A stretch of 64,000 nucleotides of DNA from Streptomyces venezuelae (GTDB lineage: Bacteria; Actinomycetota; Actinomycetes; Streptomycetales; Streptomycetaceae). The DNA is taken from contig NZ_CP029189.1 of NCBI RefSeq assembly GCF_008642275.1, positions 4,686,501-4,750,500 of the forward strand. The letters run 5' to 3'. How positions within the stretch are numbered: the first letter of the stretch is position 1; every line of letters begins with the position of its first letter. The notes beneath the pieces were generated by a model, which did no database searches, was not told the DNA's origin, and worked only from the letters and a program-made list of their open reading frames with translations. The position numbers were made by a program, and so were the translations under genes. Positions 28,341 through 36,105 of the stretch are shown one piece after another.

Positions 28341-28585
28341 GACGGGAGCTTACGGGCCCGGGTGCGGGCTTGACGTGTCTTTTCGAAGAGAGGTCCAGGG
28401 GTAATTTGTCCCACTTCGGGCAATGAGTGGGTAGGGGAGTGGTCCCCCCTTGGAATCCCGGGCCGTGTCCCCGTTCCGACCTGCGGAATGAGTGGGTCGC
28501 CGGCCTGCGCGAGCACCTGGTGTTGCGCTCGTCACCCCAGGTGGTCGGCTGGATCGGGGGTGACGGGGTAGGCCGCATGAGTACC

Positions 28586-28611
28586 CCACATGAGTACGCG
28601 CACTCATGTGG
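28586..28611. promoter_or_regulatory. 26-bp perfect palindrome upstream of a small membrane protein
   Basis: CCACATGAGT-ACGCGC-ACTCATGTGG has perfect 10-bp arms. A third half-site, GCATGAGTAC, sits directly upstream (28575-28584). It ends 31 bases before the ATG at 28642, suiting either an operator or a 5' hairpin. The remainder of 28341-28641 shows no gene, only short GAATGAGTGGGT-like repeats near 28420 and 28487. Confidence 0.5.
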
Positions 28612-28641
28612 ACGCCGGTGGCGCGGCGGAGGCTGGGCTGC

Positions 28642-28791
28642 ATGAACCAGGGCGAGTGGAAACCGGCGGACTACCGCCGCCGCACGGAACGGGTCGGCAC
28701 GGTCGTCGTCGCTGTGGCGGGCGCCCTCATGGCGGCAGGGGCGATGGGCATCGCGTCCGTCCTGCTGGTGTGCGTGTGCAGCGGCAACTGA
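28642..28791 (+). CDS. 49-residue single-pass membrane protein
   Basis: Starts at ATG 28642 with GGAGG upstream. A 20-residue basic N-terminus (MNQGEWKPADYRRRTERVG) precedes one membrane segment ending in CVCSGN. The two closely spaced cysteines at the C-terminal end could be modified. A perfect palindrome lies just upstream, supporting a real, regulated gene. The function is unknown. Confidence 0.65.
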   Translation: MNQGEWKPADYRRRTERVGTVVVAVAGALMAAGAMGIASVLLVCVCSGN

Positions 28792-28804
28792 GGAGCGCGG
28801 GACA

Positions 28805-29038
28805 GTGGTTTTCGTAGTCGGTGACATGGAGATCGCCACGGTCGGCACGGATGGCGACGACCGGGCGATCGAGTTCCGGGTCAGGCCGGAAGGAGCCCTG
28901 GAAGAGGCCTGCTTCGCGATCTTCCGCGAACACGACCAGGACTGGGAATCGGCCCGCCTCACCATCGACCCCCACTCGGGCAGCGTCCCCCTGGCGGCGG
29001 TGGAGTGGGCGGTGGAGTTCGCCCGCGAGTACCTCTGA
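28805..29038 (+). CDS. small hypothetical soluble protein
   Basis: A 77-residue acidic protein from GTG 28805, 13 bases after the small membrane gene, so probably in one transcript. The sequence (IEFRVRPEGALEEACFAIFR, then LTIDPHSGSVPLAAVEWAVE) looks like a compact alpha/beta domain and keeps normal codon bias. ATG 28826 is an alternative start. No family is recognised. Confidence 0.6.
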   Translation: MVFVVGDMEIATVGTDGDDRAIEFRVRPEGALEEACFAIFREHDQDWESARLTIDPHSGSVPLAAVEWAVEFAREYL

Positions 29039-29135
29039 GGGCGGCGCGGCGGGGGCGGCCGCCCTCCGGAACCTGGGGCGGCGGCTCCGGAGGGCGGCTG
29101 CCCCTCGGCCGGGGTGGGGTGGTGTGGCGGCTGCG

Positions 29136-29190
29136 GCGGGCGGGGACCGGGCGGGCGGGGACCGGGCGGGCGGAGATCGGGCGGGCGGGG
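29136..29190. repeat. short GC-rich tandem repeat bordering the inverted repeat
   Basis: Three to four imperfect copies of a 15-16-base unit of the type GGGCGGGCGGGGACCG. It ends where the left arm of the large inverted repeat begins. Confidence 0.6.
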
Positions 29191-29720
29191 TCGGAATCTC
29201 GGGCGGCGGCTTCGGGAGGGCTGATCCCCTCGGGCGGGATCGGTGACGCGGGTGGGGTTTCCCGTCAGTCTCATCGTCTCTCCGTGTCGGGCCGGTCCCT
29301 CAAGGGCGCTCCCTTCGGTCGCGTCGCTTCGCGATGTCGCTGCGCTCCACCCTTGACCGACCGACCCGCCCCGGAAATCCGAAGACTGGCGGGAAACCCC
29401 CAAAAGAACGAGCCGGACCATCAAGCCAGGGACGGGCAGGTCGGAGAACCCGGGCCGGGTCGGGCCTGGGGCCGACCGAGAGACGAGCCCACCCAGACCA
29501 CAGCCCGGGTCGGGGGAGGCGCGCCAAATCGCTACGCGCTCCTCACGTCTCAGCGTCGGACGCCCGTCTTGGGCTGGGCATAGGCCGCCCACGGCTTCCT
29601 CAATCCGGTCCTCGACCTGCGTCCGACGACCGGCCGGGGCTGGGCATAGGCCGCCCACCCCCGTGGGGGTTCTTCATCTCTGGGCGTCCGGCGACTGTCT
29701 GTGGCTGGTCATGGGCCGCC
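29182..29720. repeat. left arm of a large imperfect inverted repeat
   Basis: About 540 bases that reappear as the reverse complement at 30068-30533. Exactly shared blocks include AAGACTGGCGGGAAACCCCC (29383 onward, with the next 15 bases also identical), CGAGAGACGAGCCCA and CAAATCGCTACGCGCTCCTC. Near its inner end are three direct copies of a roughly 35-base unit ending in GGGCATAGGCCGCCCAC (about 29551, 29618 and 29684). Open frames on both strands look like shadow coding; codon use is unlike the neighbouring genes. Confidence 0.8.
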
Positions 29721-30067
29721 CCTACCCAGGGGGCGCTCTTCTTTGACGGCGGCTGGCGGCCGGTCCGTCTGCCCGGACGCGTCGTGGGTTCGTGTCGGGT
29801 GGGTCTTGGTTGTTGGCTGGGGTGGAAGGGCGTGGGATTGCGGCTATTTCGTCGTGGATACGGGTCAGTGCACGAGGGTGGTCTGGAAGGCCGACAGCTT
29901 GCACCAATTGCCCCTGTTTGACAGTTGGTTTGTGGTGTCGTGTTGGTGCTGACCCGGTTCCACTACGGATTAGCCGAGGTATGGGCCGGCAGCCCCCTTT
30001 GGCAGCCCCATCAACCCTCAACCGGCCGCTTGTCGCGGTCTTGGAGAAGCGCGTAGTGATCTGAGGC
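29721..30067. other. unique spacer of the inverted repeat, no gene seen
   Basis: About 350 bases that are less GC-rich than their surroundings, including TTGACAGTTGGTTTGTGG near 29921, a possible -35 element. No open frame with Streptomyces codon bias, no tRNA and no riboswitch is recognisable. A small RNA cannot be excluded. Confidence 0.5.
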
Positions 30068-30533
30068 GGCTTATGACCGGCCCAGGACGGTCGTCGGACG
30101 CGTGAGGGAGAAGGCCCACGAGGGTGGGCGGCCTATGTCCAGCCCAGGACGGTCGTCGGACGCTGAGGGATGAGGAGCGCGTAGCGATTTGCTGCGCCCA
30201 CCGCCCAGGGCTCGGGTCTGGATGGGCTCGTCTCTCGGTCGTGCCCGCCCGGATCCGGTCAGGCAGCTGTGATCGCCCCGTCCCTGGAAGTGTCGTCCGG
30301 CTCGTTCTTTTGGGGGTTTCCCGCCAGTCTTCGGATGTCCGGGGCGGGCCGGTCGGTCAAGGGTGGCCGGAGGCCATCGCGTAGCGACGCGACGACGTAG
30401 GAGGAGCGCCCTTGAGGGACCGGCCCGACCCGGAGAGACGATGAGACTGACGGGAAACCCCACCCGCATCACCGATCCCGCCCGAGTGGATCGGCCCTCC
30501 CGAAGCCGCCGCGCGAGATTCCGACCCCGCCCG
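30068..30533. repeat. right arm of the large inverted repeat
   Basis: Reverse complement of the left arm with substitutions and indels; it is about 75 bases shorter. It carries two direct copies of GCCCAGGACGGTCGTCGGAC at about 30080 and 30142. From 30534 to 30770 there is GC-rich sequence without a recognisable gene, leading to the macrodomain gene. Confidence 0.8.
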
Positions 30534-30770
30534 TCTCGTTCTCCCCTTCCCGGAGCGGCCGCCGCGGATTTCCGGCGCCGGCGCGCCGGCTCGCGTCTGC
30601 GGGGTCGCGCTCTCGGTTGAGGCGCCGTCCGGTCGGCTCCCGTCGCCATGGCCGCCGTGGTGGTTCCGGCCTCGCTTCGCCCGGTTGTTCTGCCTTGTGC
30701 GGCCGCGGCCCCCGGTGCCGACCCCGCCCGGTGGGCCGGACCGTAAATTCGTTCTGCGTAGCCTTCGGGC

Positions 30771-31247
30771 ATGAAACCGATAAGGATCATCGCCGGGGAC
30801 GCGACGAATCCCCAGGCCAAGGGGCCCAAGGTCATCGCGCACGTCTGCAATGACATCGGGGGATGGGGGAAGGGCTTCGTGCTGGCCGTTTCGAAGCGGT
30901 GGGCCGAGCCCGAGGCCGCGTTCCGGGCCTGGCATCGGGGGCGCAGCGGGAACGACTTCGGGCTGGGCGCGGTGCAACTGGTGCGGGTGAAGCCCGACGT
31001 GTGGGTGGCCAACATGATCGGTCAGCGCGGCGTACGGACGGGGAGCGGGGGGCCGCCCATTCGTTACGACGCCGTGGAGCGGTGCCTCAGCGCGCTCGCC
31101 GGCCATGCCGTCGAGCTCGGGGCGAGTGTGCACATGCCGCGCATCGGGTGTGGGCTCGCGGGGGGCAAGTGGTCGCGTGTCGAGCCGCTGATCACCGCGG
31201 CGTTGTGCGCCGGGGACGTGGAAGTGACCGTTTACGACCACGGGTGA
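30771..31247 (+). CDS. macrodomain protein, TARG1/OARD1-like
   Basis: A 158-residue stand-alone macrodomain. GDATNPQAKGPKVIAHVCND at residues 9-28 and GGWGKGFVLAVSKRW form the ADP-ribose-binding first loops, and MPRIGCGLAGGKWSRVE is the second phosphate-binding loop. This arrangement fits the ALC1/TARG1 class that removes ADP-ribose or deacylates ADP-ribose derivatives. No ADP-ribosyltransferase partner of the DarT type adjoins it, so it may act on NAD-derived metabolites or on ADP-ribosylation made elsewhere. Confidence 0.88.
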   Translation: MKPIRIIAGDATNPQAKGPKVIAHVCNDIGGWGKGFVLAVSKRWAEPEAAFRAWHRGRSGNDFGLGAVQLVRVKPDVWVANMIGQRGVRTGSGGPPIRYDAVERCLSALAGHAVELGASVHMPRIGCGLAGGKWSRVEPLITAALCAGDVEVTVYDHG

Positions 31248-31279
31248 GCCGTGAGCCGTGAGCCGCGCGTCGCGCGTCG

Positions 31280-31639
31280 TCAGCGACCGGCGGCCGGTGC
31301 GTGGCGGACCGGCCATGCCCGCGCCGGGGTCCCGGGCGCACGGCGCTTGTGGGCTTCGAAGGCGAACACGGCGGCTCCTGCCGCGACCGTCGCGAGGAAC
31401 GGCGGCGCCGAAGCGCCCAGCTGCCAGGCGGCCCAGGATCCGAGGCTGCTCGCCAGCGTTACCGCCGGAGCGGCGGCAGCGGTCAGCAGCAGCGTGATCC
31501 TTGCCCAGAGCGGCAGTTTGCGGCTCACCGCGACGGTCCCGACGCCCATGACCGCGCTCGCCGTGAGGATCATGGCCAGGCCCACGAAGGCGAGGGCGAG
31601 GCCGAGTACGAGAGCGATGAGCAGCAAGATCAGGCCCAT
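31280..31639 (-). CDS. small membrane protein
   Basis: A 119-residue protein from ATG 31639 with a GGAGG site. Three hydrophobic segments are visible (residues 3-35, 45-65 and 75-92), followed by a basic tail (EAHKRRAPG). It is convergent with the macrodomain gene. No family is recognised. Confidence 0.75.
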   Translation of the reverse strand: MGLILLLIALVLGLALAFVGLAMILTASAVMGVGTVAVSRKLPLWARITLLLTAAAAPAVTLASSLGSWAAWQLGASAPPFLATVAAGAAVFAFEAHKRRAPGTPARAWPVRHAPAAGR

Positions 31640-31828
31640 GTGGTGTCCACCTCCGGTCGCGTGTCAACCCGTCGCGCGAGCAGGCGGATTCGCACCCCGC
31701 TGCTCCGGCAGGTTCACCGGAAGCCATGGTGCCAGAGGTGTTGAACATGTTCAATACTGCCTCGGCGTCACCCGTAGGCCCGGTGTCGGCGGCGGGGTCC
31801 GGCCGTGGGGGCGTGGCACGATCGCGGG

Positions 31829-32380
31829 ATGGAGTACCGGTACGCCGCCGAGGCCGATGCGCCCGCCATGGCTGAGCTGTTCGCCGCCGACCACCACGAC
31901 GCGCTGACGGAACGGCGGCGGGCGGAACACGGTTCGGTGCGGGGCCGCTTCGACGCCGGCGTGCTGGGGCGGATGGCCGGCGCGCGGGAGCTGCTGGTCG
32001 CGGACGACGGGGGCCGGATCGTGGGGCTGCTCGCACTGTCGGCGCCCGCGGCTCTGGCGGACGCGTCGCCACCGGTCACGGGTCTGCTCCGGGCGCAGGA
32101 GGTCCTGGAGTGGGAGGGGCGGCCGCTGGCCGAGTCGCGGTGGCTGCTCTACGGGCCGGTCGTGGTCGGCGCCGCGTACCGGGGGCGTGGTGTGGCGCGG
32201 GCGCTGTTCACCATGGCCCTGGCGGCGGCTTCGGAACGTGCCGAAGCCGTGGTCGCCCTGATCGAAGCCGGGGACGCGCCGTCCTGGAAGGTGCACGTCG
32301 ACGGCTTCGGCATGGTCCCGCTGGGCGACTTCCGCGCGGACGGGCGCACGTACGCCGTGGTCGCCGCGCCCACCTGTTAG
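31829..32380 (+). CDS. GNAT-family N-acetyltransferase
   Basis: A 183-residue acetyltransferase. The acetyl-CoA binding motif A is VVGAAYRGRGVARALFTMAL (residues about 111-130), with the R-G-R-G-V-A pyrophosphate loop. An N-terminal region, MEYRYAAEADAPAMAELFAA, is typical for GNAT proteins. The substrate is not predictable. Its stop overlaps the stop of the opposing gene by 4 bases. Confidence 0.85.
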   Translation: MEYRYAAEADAPAMAELFAADHHDALTERRRAEHGSVRGRFDAGVLGRMAGARELLVADDGGRIVGLLALSAPAALADASPPVTGLLRAQEVLEWEGRPLAESRWLLYGPVVVGAAYRGRGVARALFTMALAAASERAEAVVALIEAGDAPSWKVHVDGFGMVPLGDFRADGRTYAVVAAPTC

Positions 32381-32829
32381 GCCTCGCGCTCCAGGATCAC
32401 CAGCGGGATCTCGCGGGGCCGGGCAGCGGCGCGGTCGTCCTCGAACGGGGGCCACAGGGCCGTCATCATCTCCCAGTACACCTCCCGTTCCTGGGGCGTG
32501 GCGGTGCGCGCCCGTGCCGTGAAGGCGGCGGCGCCGACCTGGAGGCGGACCTCCGGGTGGGTGGCGAGGTTCCGGTACCAGCGGGGGTGCTCCCGGGCGC
32601 CGTAGGCCGAGGCCAGGACGATGTGGCGGTCGGCGTCCCGGCCGTAGATCAGCGGGGTGCGGACGGTGCGGCCGGTGGCGCGGTCGAGGGTGGTCAGCAG
32701 GAGGGTGGGGACTCCGTGCCAGAGGTGCCCGTCGGCTCCCGCGGTGCTCACGTAGGCGCGTACGTGGTCCAGCCGTGGGCCGGGCCGCGGGTCGGTGGGG
32801 TGGTCCCAGTCGACATCGAGTGCGTGCAT
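32377..32829 (-). CDS. deazaflavin (F420)-dependent nitroreductase-like protein (Ddn family)
   Basis: A 150-residue split-barrel protein. GVPTLLLTTLDRATGRTVRT, PLIYGRDADRHIVLASAYGA and HPRWYRNLATHPEVRLQVG are the family signatures of Ddn-type F420H2-dependent quinone reductases, known in mycobacteria and streptomycetes. It probably reduces quinones or similar electrophiles. It is divergent from a LysR gene across 106 bases, the standard arrangement for a LysR-controlled target. Confidence 0.88.
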   Translation of the reverse strand: MHALDVDWDHPTDPRPGPRLDHVRAYVSTAGADGHLWHGVPTLLLTTLDRATGRTVRTPLIYGRDADRHIVLASAYGAREHPRWYRNLATHPEVRLQVGAAAFTARARTATPQEREVYWEMMTALWPPFEDDRAAARPREIPLVILEREA

Positions 32830-32935
32830 TTTCTTGTCCTTAGGGTCGTGTCCCCCTTGCGGCTAACGAGCATTAACGATTCTGGATGCGCCCGACCCGT
32901 AGCGCATGCGCGCAGGTCTGGACCAAGCTCGTCGT

Positions 32936-33898
32936 ATGGATCTGGAGCTGAGGCACCTCAAGATCGTCAGGGCCGTCGCCGACGCCGGAAGCCTGACGCG
33001 CGCCGCGACCGCGCTCGGTCTCGCGCAGCCCGCGCTCAGTACGCAGCTCAAACGCATCGAGCGGGCGCTGGGCGGGACGCTGTTCCTGCGGGGGCGCGAC
33101 GGGGTACGGGCCACCGCGCTCGGCGAGCTGGTGCTGGAGCGGGCCAGGGTGCTGCTGCCCGCCGTGTGCGAGCTGCAGGAGGACGCCCAGCGGTTCGCCC
33201 GGCAGGAGGCGCACGGCTACCGGCTCGGCGGCACGCACGGACCGCTGCTCGGCGGGCTCGTGGACCGGCTCGCCCGCGAGGAGCCCGGCGTGCCCGTGAC
33301 CACGTACACCTCCTGGTCGGAGAAGGAGGTCGCGGGCGGCGTCGCCGACGGCCGACTGGACTTCGCGATGGTGGGGGTCTGCGGGGAGAGCGCGCCGCCC
33401 GAGCCGGGGCGTCTGGCCTGGATGGAGGTGGCGCGGGACCCCGTGCACGTGATGCTGGCCGAGGACCATCCCCTCGCCCTGGCGCCGCGGACCGAGATCG
33501 AGCTGGCGGAGCTGGCCGCCGAGGCGTGGACGGACGTCCCCGGCGACGGGTGCTTCGGCGACTGCTTCGCCGCGGCCTGTGTGCGGGCCGGGTTCACGCC
33601 CGCCTGCGTGTACGAGACCGACACCGCCTCCTGCGTGCACCTGGTGCAGGTGGGGCGGGCGGTCGGACTGTGCCGGGCCACGTTCCCGGTGACCCCGGGG
33701 GTGGTCACGCGGCCCCTCGCCGGGACCCCGCTCATCTGGCGGCACCTGCTGGGCTGGCACCCTGCCGCGCGGGTCGCTGCGCGGGCGGCGGATGTGCTGG
33801 CGCAGGCCAGGGCTGCGCATGCGGAGGCGATGGGACGGTCGGCCGGGGCCCTGCGGGCGGCTGCTTCGCGGGGGGCCGCGCCGGGGTCGGCGGCGTAG
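32936..33898 (+). CDS. LysR-family transcriptional regulator
   Basis: A 320-residue regulator from ATG 32936. The N-terminal helix-turn-helix is HLKIVRAVADAGSLTRAATA followed by LGLAQPALSTQLKRIERALG; the C-terminal part is the co-inducer-binding domain. It is divergent from the Ddn-type gene and likely regulates it and itself from the shared gap, which holds the palindrome GCGCATGCGC at 32902-32911. The C-terminal 25 residues are low-complexity Ala-rich and may result from drift. Confidence 0.9.
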   Translation: MDLELRHLKIVRAVADAGSLTRAATALGLAQPALSTQLKRIERALGGTLFLRGRDGVRATALGELVLERARVLLPAVCELQEDAQRFARQEAHGYRLGGTHGPLLGGLVDRLAREEPGVPVTTYTSWSEKEVAGGVADGRLDFAMVGVCGESAPPEPGRLAWMEVARDPVHVMLAEDHPLALAPRTEIELAELAAEAWTDVPGDGCFGDCFAAACVRAGFTPACVYETDTASCVHLVQVGRAVGLCRATFPVTPGVVTRPLAGTPLIWRHLLGWHPAARVAARAADVLAQARAAHAEAMGRSAGALRAAASRGAAPGSAA

Positions 33899-33948
33899 GG
33901 GTGCGGTGGGTGCGGCGCCGTTGCGGGGGCGCTGCCCCCGAGCCCCCG

Positions 33949-34231
33949 CGCCTCAAACGCCGGCGGGGCTGGATGGTGTCCCGGCGGGGCTGGGAGATCG
34001 GGGCTCCGCCCCGGGCCCCGCGCCTCAAACGCCGGCGGGGCTGGATGGTGTCCCGGCGGGGCTGGAAGATCGGGGCTCCGCCCCGGGCCCCGCGCCTCAA
34101 ACGCCGGCGGGGCTGGATGGTGTCCCGGCGAGGCTGGATGGTGTCCCGGCGGGGCTGGGTGGGCGGACGGTGGGGCTGAGAGAGGGGGGTGCTGCCCCCT
34201 GACCCCCGGGCCTCAAGCGCCGGCGGGGCTG
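33949..34231. repeat. 72-bp tandem repeat built on a dispersed intergenic motif
   Basis: Three copies of a 72-base unit begin at 33949, 34021 and 34093, each opening CGCCTCAAACGCCGGCGGGG. A partial related copy lies at about 34209. The same core occurs inverted at 1605-1735. The whole gene-free stretch 33899-34303, between LysR and a small gene, consists of this material and G-rich flanks. Confidence 0.85.
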
Positions 34232-34303
34232 GATGGGCGGCCCGGCGGGCTGGGTGGGGCGGCGGGGGCGGGGGTGGTGGCAGCCCTGGAGCGCCTGCCC
34301 TGG

Positions 34304-34489
34304 CTACGGCAGGTAGCGCTCGATGACCTGCGGGCCCTCCTTCTCGATCAGCTTGCGGGCCTTCTCGACCCGCTCCGGAGTCGGGTCGTGGCCTGTCGCC
34401 ATCACGAGGTCCTCGGGGTCGTACGGCCGTTCCCCGCCCGTGAAGAGCCGGTCCGACCGTGTGGGCTGCTCGTCGGGTTCACTGACCAT
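34304..34489 (-). CDS. 61-residue conserved-type hypothetical protein
   Basis: Starts at ATG 34489 with an ideal GGAGG site. The acidic, charged sequence (MVSEPDEQPTRSDRLFTGGE, then DPEDLVMATGHDPTPERVEK) ends in a predicted helix, KARKLIEKEGPQVIERYLP. Its clean ribosome binding site and codon bias support expression. The function is unknown. It is divergent from the protease gene. Confidence 0.7.
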   Translation of the reverse strand: MVSEPDEQPTRSDRLFTGGERPYDPEDLVMATGHDPTPERVEKARKLIEKEGPQVIERYLP

Positions 34490-34678
34490 CGCGTACCTCC
34501 TACGGTTTCCCCTGGCCCCATCCTCCGGCCGCCGCCCCATGAACGCACCTCGACCGCGCGCGGGCCGCCGGACGCCCCCGGGCATACCGCCGGGGCAGGG
34601 GCCAACTGGCAGCTCCCGCGCGGCGGTTCGGATTTCTACGGTTTCCGCAGACCCCACCGGAAACCGAGGAGATCCCCC

Positions 34679-36040
34679 ATGCCCAAGCGACACGCCCGCG
34701 CGGCGTGTACCGCCCTCGCCGCCGTCGGGCTGCTGCTGGCCGGGACCGGCGGAGCCGCCGCCGATCCCGGAACCGCTGCACGCTCCGCCGCACCCTCCGC
34801 GGCGGCCACCCTGCGCACCACCGACGCCCCGCCCGAGCTGCTCGCCGCGATGCAGCGCGACCTCGGCCTGACCCCCACGCAGGCCAAGGCGCGCCTCGCC
34901 CACGAGGCCGAGGCGGGGGCCACCGCCGCACGGCTGGCCGACCGGCTCGGCGCCGCCTTCGCCGGGGCCTGGGTGGACGGGGCCGACGCCGGCACCCTCA
35001 CCGTGGCCACCACCCGGGCCGCCGACACCGCCGCGATACGGGCCACCGGGGCCCGGGCGAAGCTCGTCACCCGTACCCTCGCCGACCTCGACGGTGCCAA
35101 GGCCGCGCTGGACCGGGCCGCGGGCCCCACGACCCCGGTCCGCTACGTCGACCCGCGCGCCAACACGCTGGTCGTCGAGGAGACGGTGGCGGGGGCCGCC
35201 ACCCGCCTGCTCGCCGCCACCGGTACCGACGCGGCCCTGGTCAGGGTGGTCCGCACGGCCGATGCCCCGCGTCCGCTGTACGACCTGCGCGGTGGGGACG
35301 CGTACTACATGAACGGCAGCGGCCGCTGCTCCGTCGGCTTCCCCGTCACCAAGGGGGCCGTGAACGGTTTCGCCACCGCCGGGCACTGCGGGCGCGCCGG
35401 GACCACCACCAGCGGCTTCAACCAGGTCGCCCAGGGCTCCTTCCAGGCCTCGGTCTTCCCCGGCAACGACATGGCCTGGGTGGCCGCGAACGCCCAGTGG
35501 ACCGCGACCCCGTACGTGAAGGGCAGCGGCGGCGCGAACGCGCAGGTCACCGGCTCGGTGCTGCAGCCGGTCGGAGCCTCGGTATGCCGTTCCGGATCGA
35601 CCACCGGATGGCACTGCGGCACGATCCAGCAGCACAACACCAGCGTCACCTACCCCGAGGGCACCATCTCCGGCGTGACCCGTACGACGGTCTGCGCCGA
35701 GCCGGGCGACTCGGGCGGTTCCTACCTCTCCGGCAGCCAGGCCCAGGGCGTCACCTCGGGCGGCTCAGGCAACTGCTCCAGCGGCGGGACCACCTTCTTC
35801 CAGCCGCTGAACCCGATCCTGTCGGCATACGGACTCACCCTCAAGGTCGTCGGCGGCGACCCGGGCCCGGGCCCCGGCCCCGGTGAGCCCGAGCCGGGCG
35901 GCACCTGGAAGGCGGGCACCGTCTACGCGGCCGGTGCCACCGTCACCCACGGCGGTTCGGCCTACCGCTGCCTCCAGGGGCACCAGGCCCAGCCCGGCTG
36001 GGAGCCGCCGAACGTCCCGGCGCTCTGGCAGCGGGTCTGA
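34679..36040 (+). CDS. streptogrisin-like secreted S1 protease with chitin-binding tail
   Basis: A 453-residue secreted pre-pro-enzyme. A signal peptide (residues 1-28) precedes an alpha-lytic-type propeptide to about residue 205 that acts as folding chaperone. The mature S1 domain has the triad His236 (TAGHCG), Asp264 (NDMAW) and Ser345 (GDSGGS), plus cysteines for disulfides. A Pro-Gly linker leads to a CBM5/12 chitin-binding module (from about 408: GTWKAGTVYAAGATVTHGGS). The architecture matches streptogrisin C. A chitin-binding protease beside a chitinase region suggests attack on fungal or insect material. Confidence 0.92.
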   Translation: MPKRHARAACTALAAVGLLLAGTGGAAADPGTAARSAAPSAAATLRTTDAPPELLAAMQRDLGLTPTQAKARLAHEAEAGATAARLADRLGAAFAGAWVDGADAGTLTVATTRAADTAAIRATGARAKLVTRTLADLDGAKAALDRAAGPTTPVRYVDPRANTLVVEETVAGAATRLLAATGTDAALVRVVRTADAPRPLYDLRGGDAYYMNGSGRCSVGFPVTKGAVNGFATAGHCGRAGTTTSGFNQVAQGSFQASVFPGNDMAWVAANAQWTATPYVKGSGGANAQVTGSVLQPVGASVCRSGSTTGWHCGTIQQHNTSVTYPEGTISGVTRTTVCAEPGDSGGSYLSGSQAQGVTSGGSGNCSSGGTTFFQPLNPILSAYGLTLKVVGGDPGPGPGPGEPEPGGTWKAGTVYAAGATVTHGGSAYRCLQGHQAQPGWEPPNVPALWQRV

Positions 36041-36053
36041 CCGTCCGGGAACC

Positions 36054-36088
36054 GGTGCCGTGACTGCCAAGGGGGGAGTCACGGCACC
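36054..36088. terminator. terminator after the protease gene
   Basis: Perfect 12-bp arms, GGTGCCGTGACT and its complement, with an 11-base loop. It lies between the convergent protease and the YdcF-type gene. Confidence 0.8.
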
Positions 36089-36105
36089 TCCGCCCGCGCG
36101 CGGGG

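Noticed and set aside
29334..29921. Open frame in the left arm of the inverted repeat, and its mirror at 30071-31015
   Set aside because: Both encode similar Arg/Pro/Gly-rich peptides because the DNA is repeated, with no ribosome binding site and no domain; treated as non-coding repeat.
29921..29950. TTGACA-like element as a promoter for a small RNA
   Set aside because: There is no matching -10 at the right spacing; only mentioned as a possibility in the spacer.
33949..34231. 72-bp tandem repeat as a CRISPR array
   Set aside because: Units are contiguous without unique spacers and no cas genes are present.
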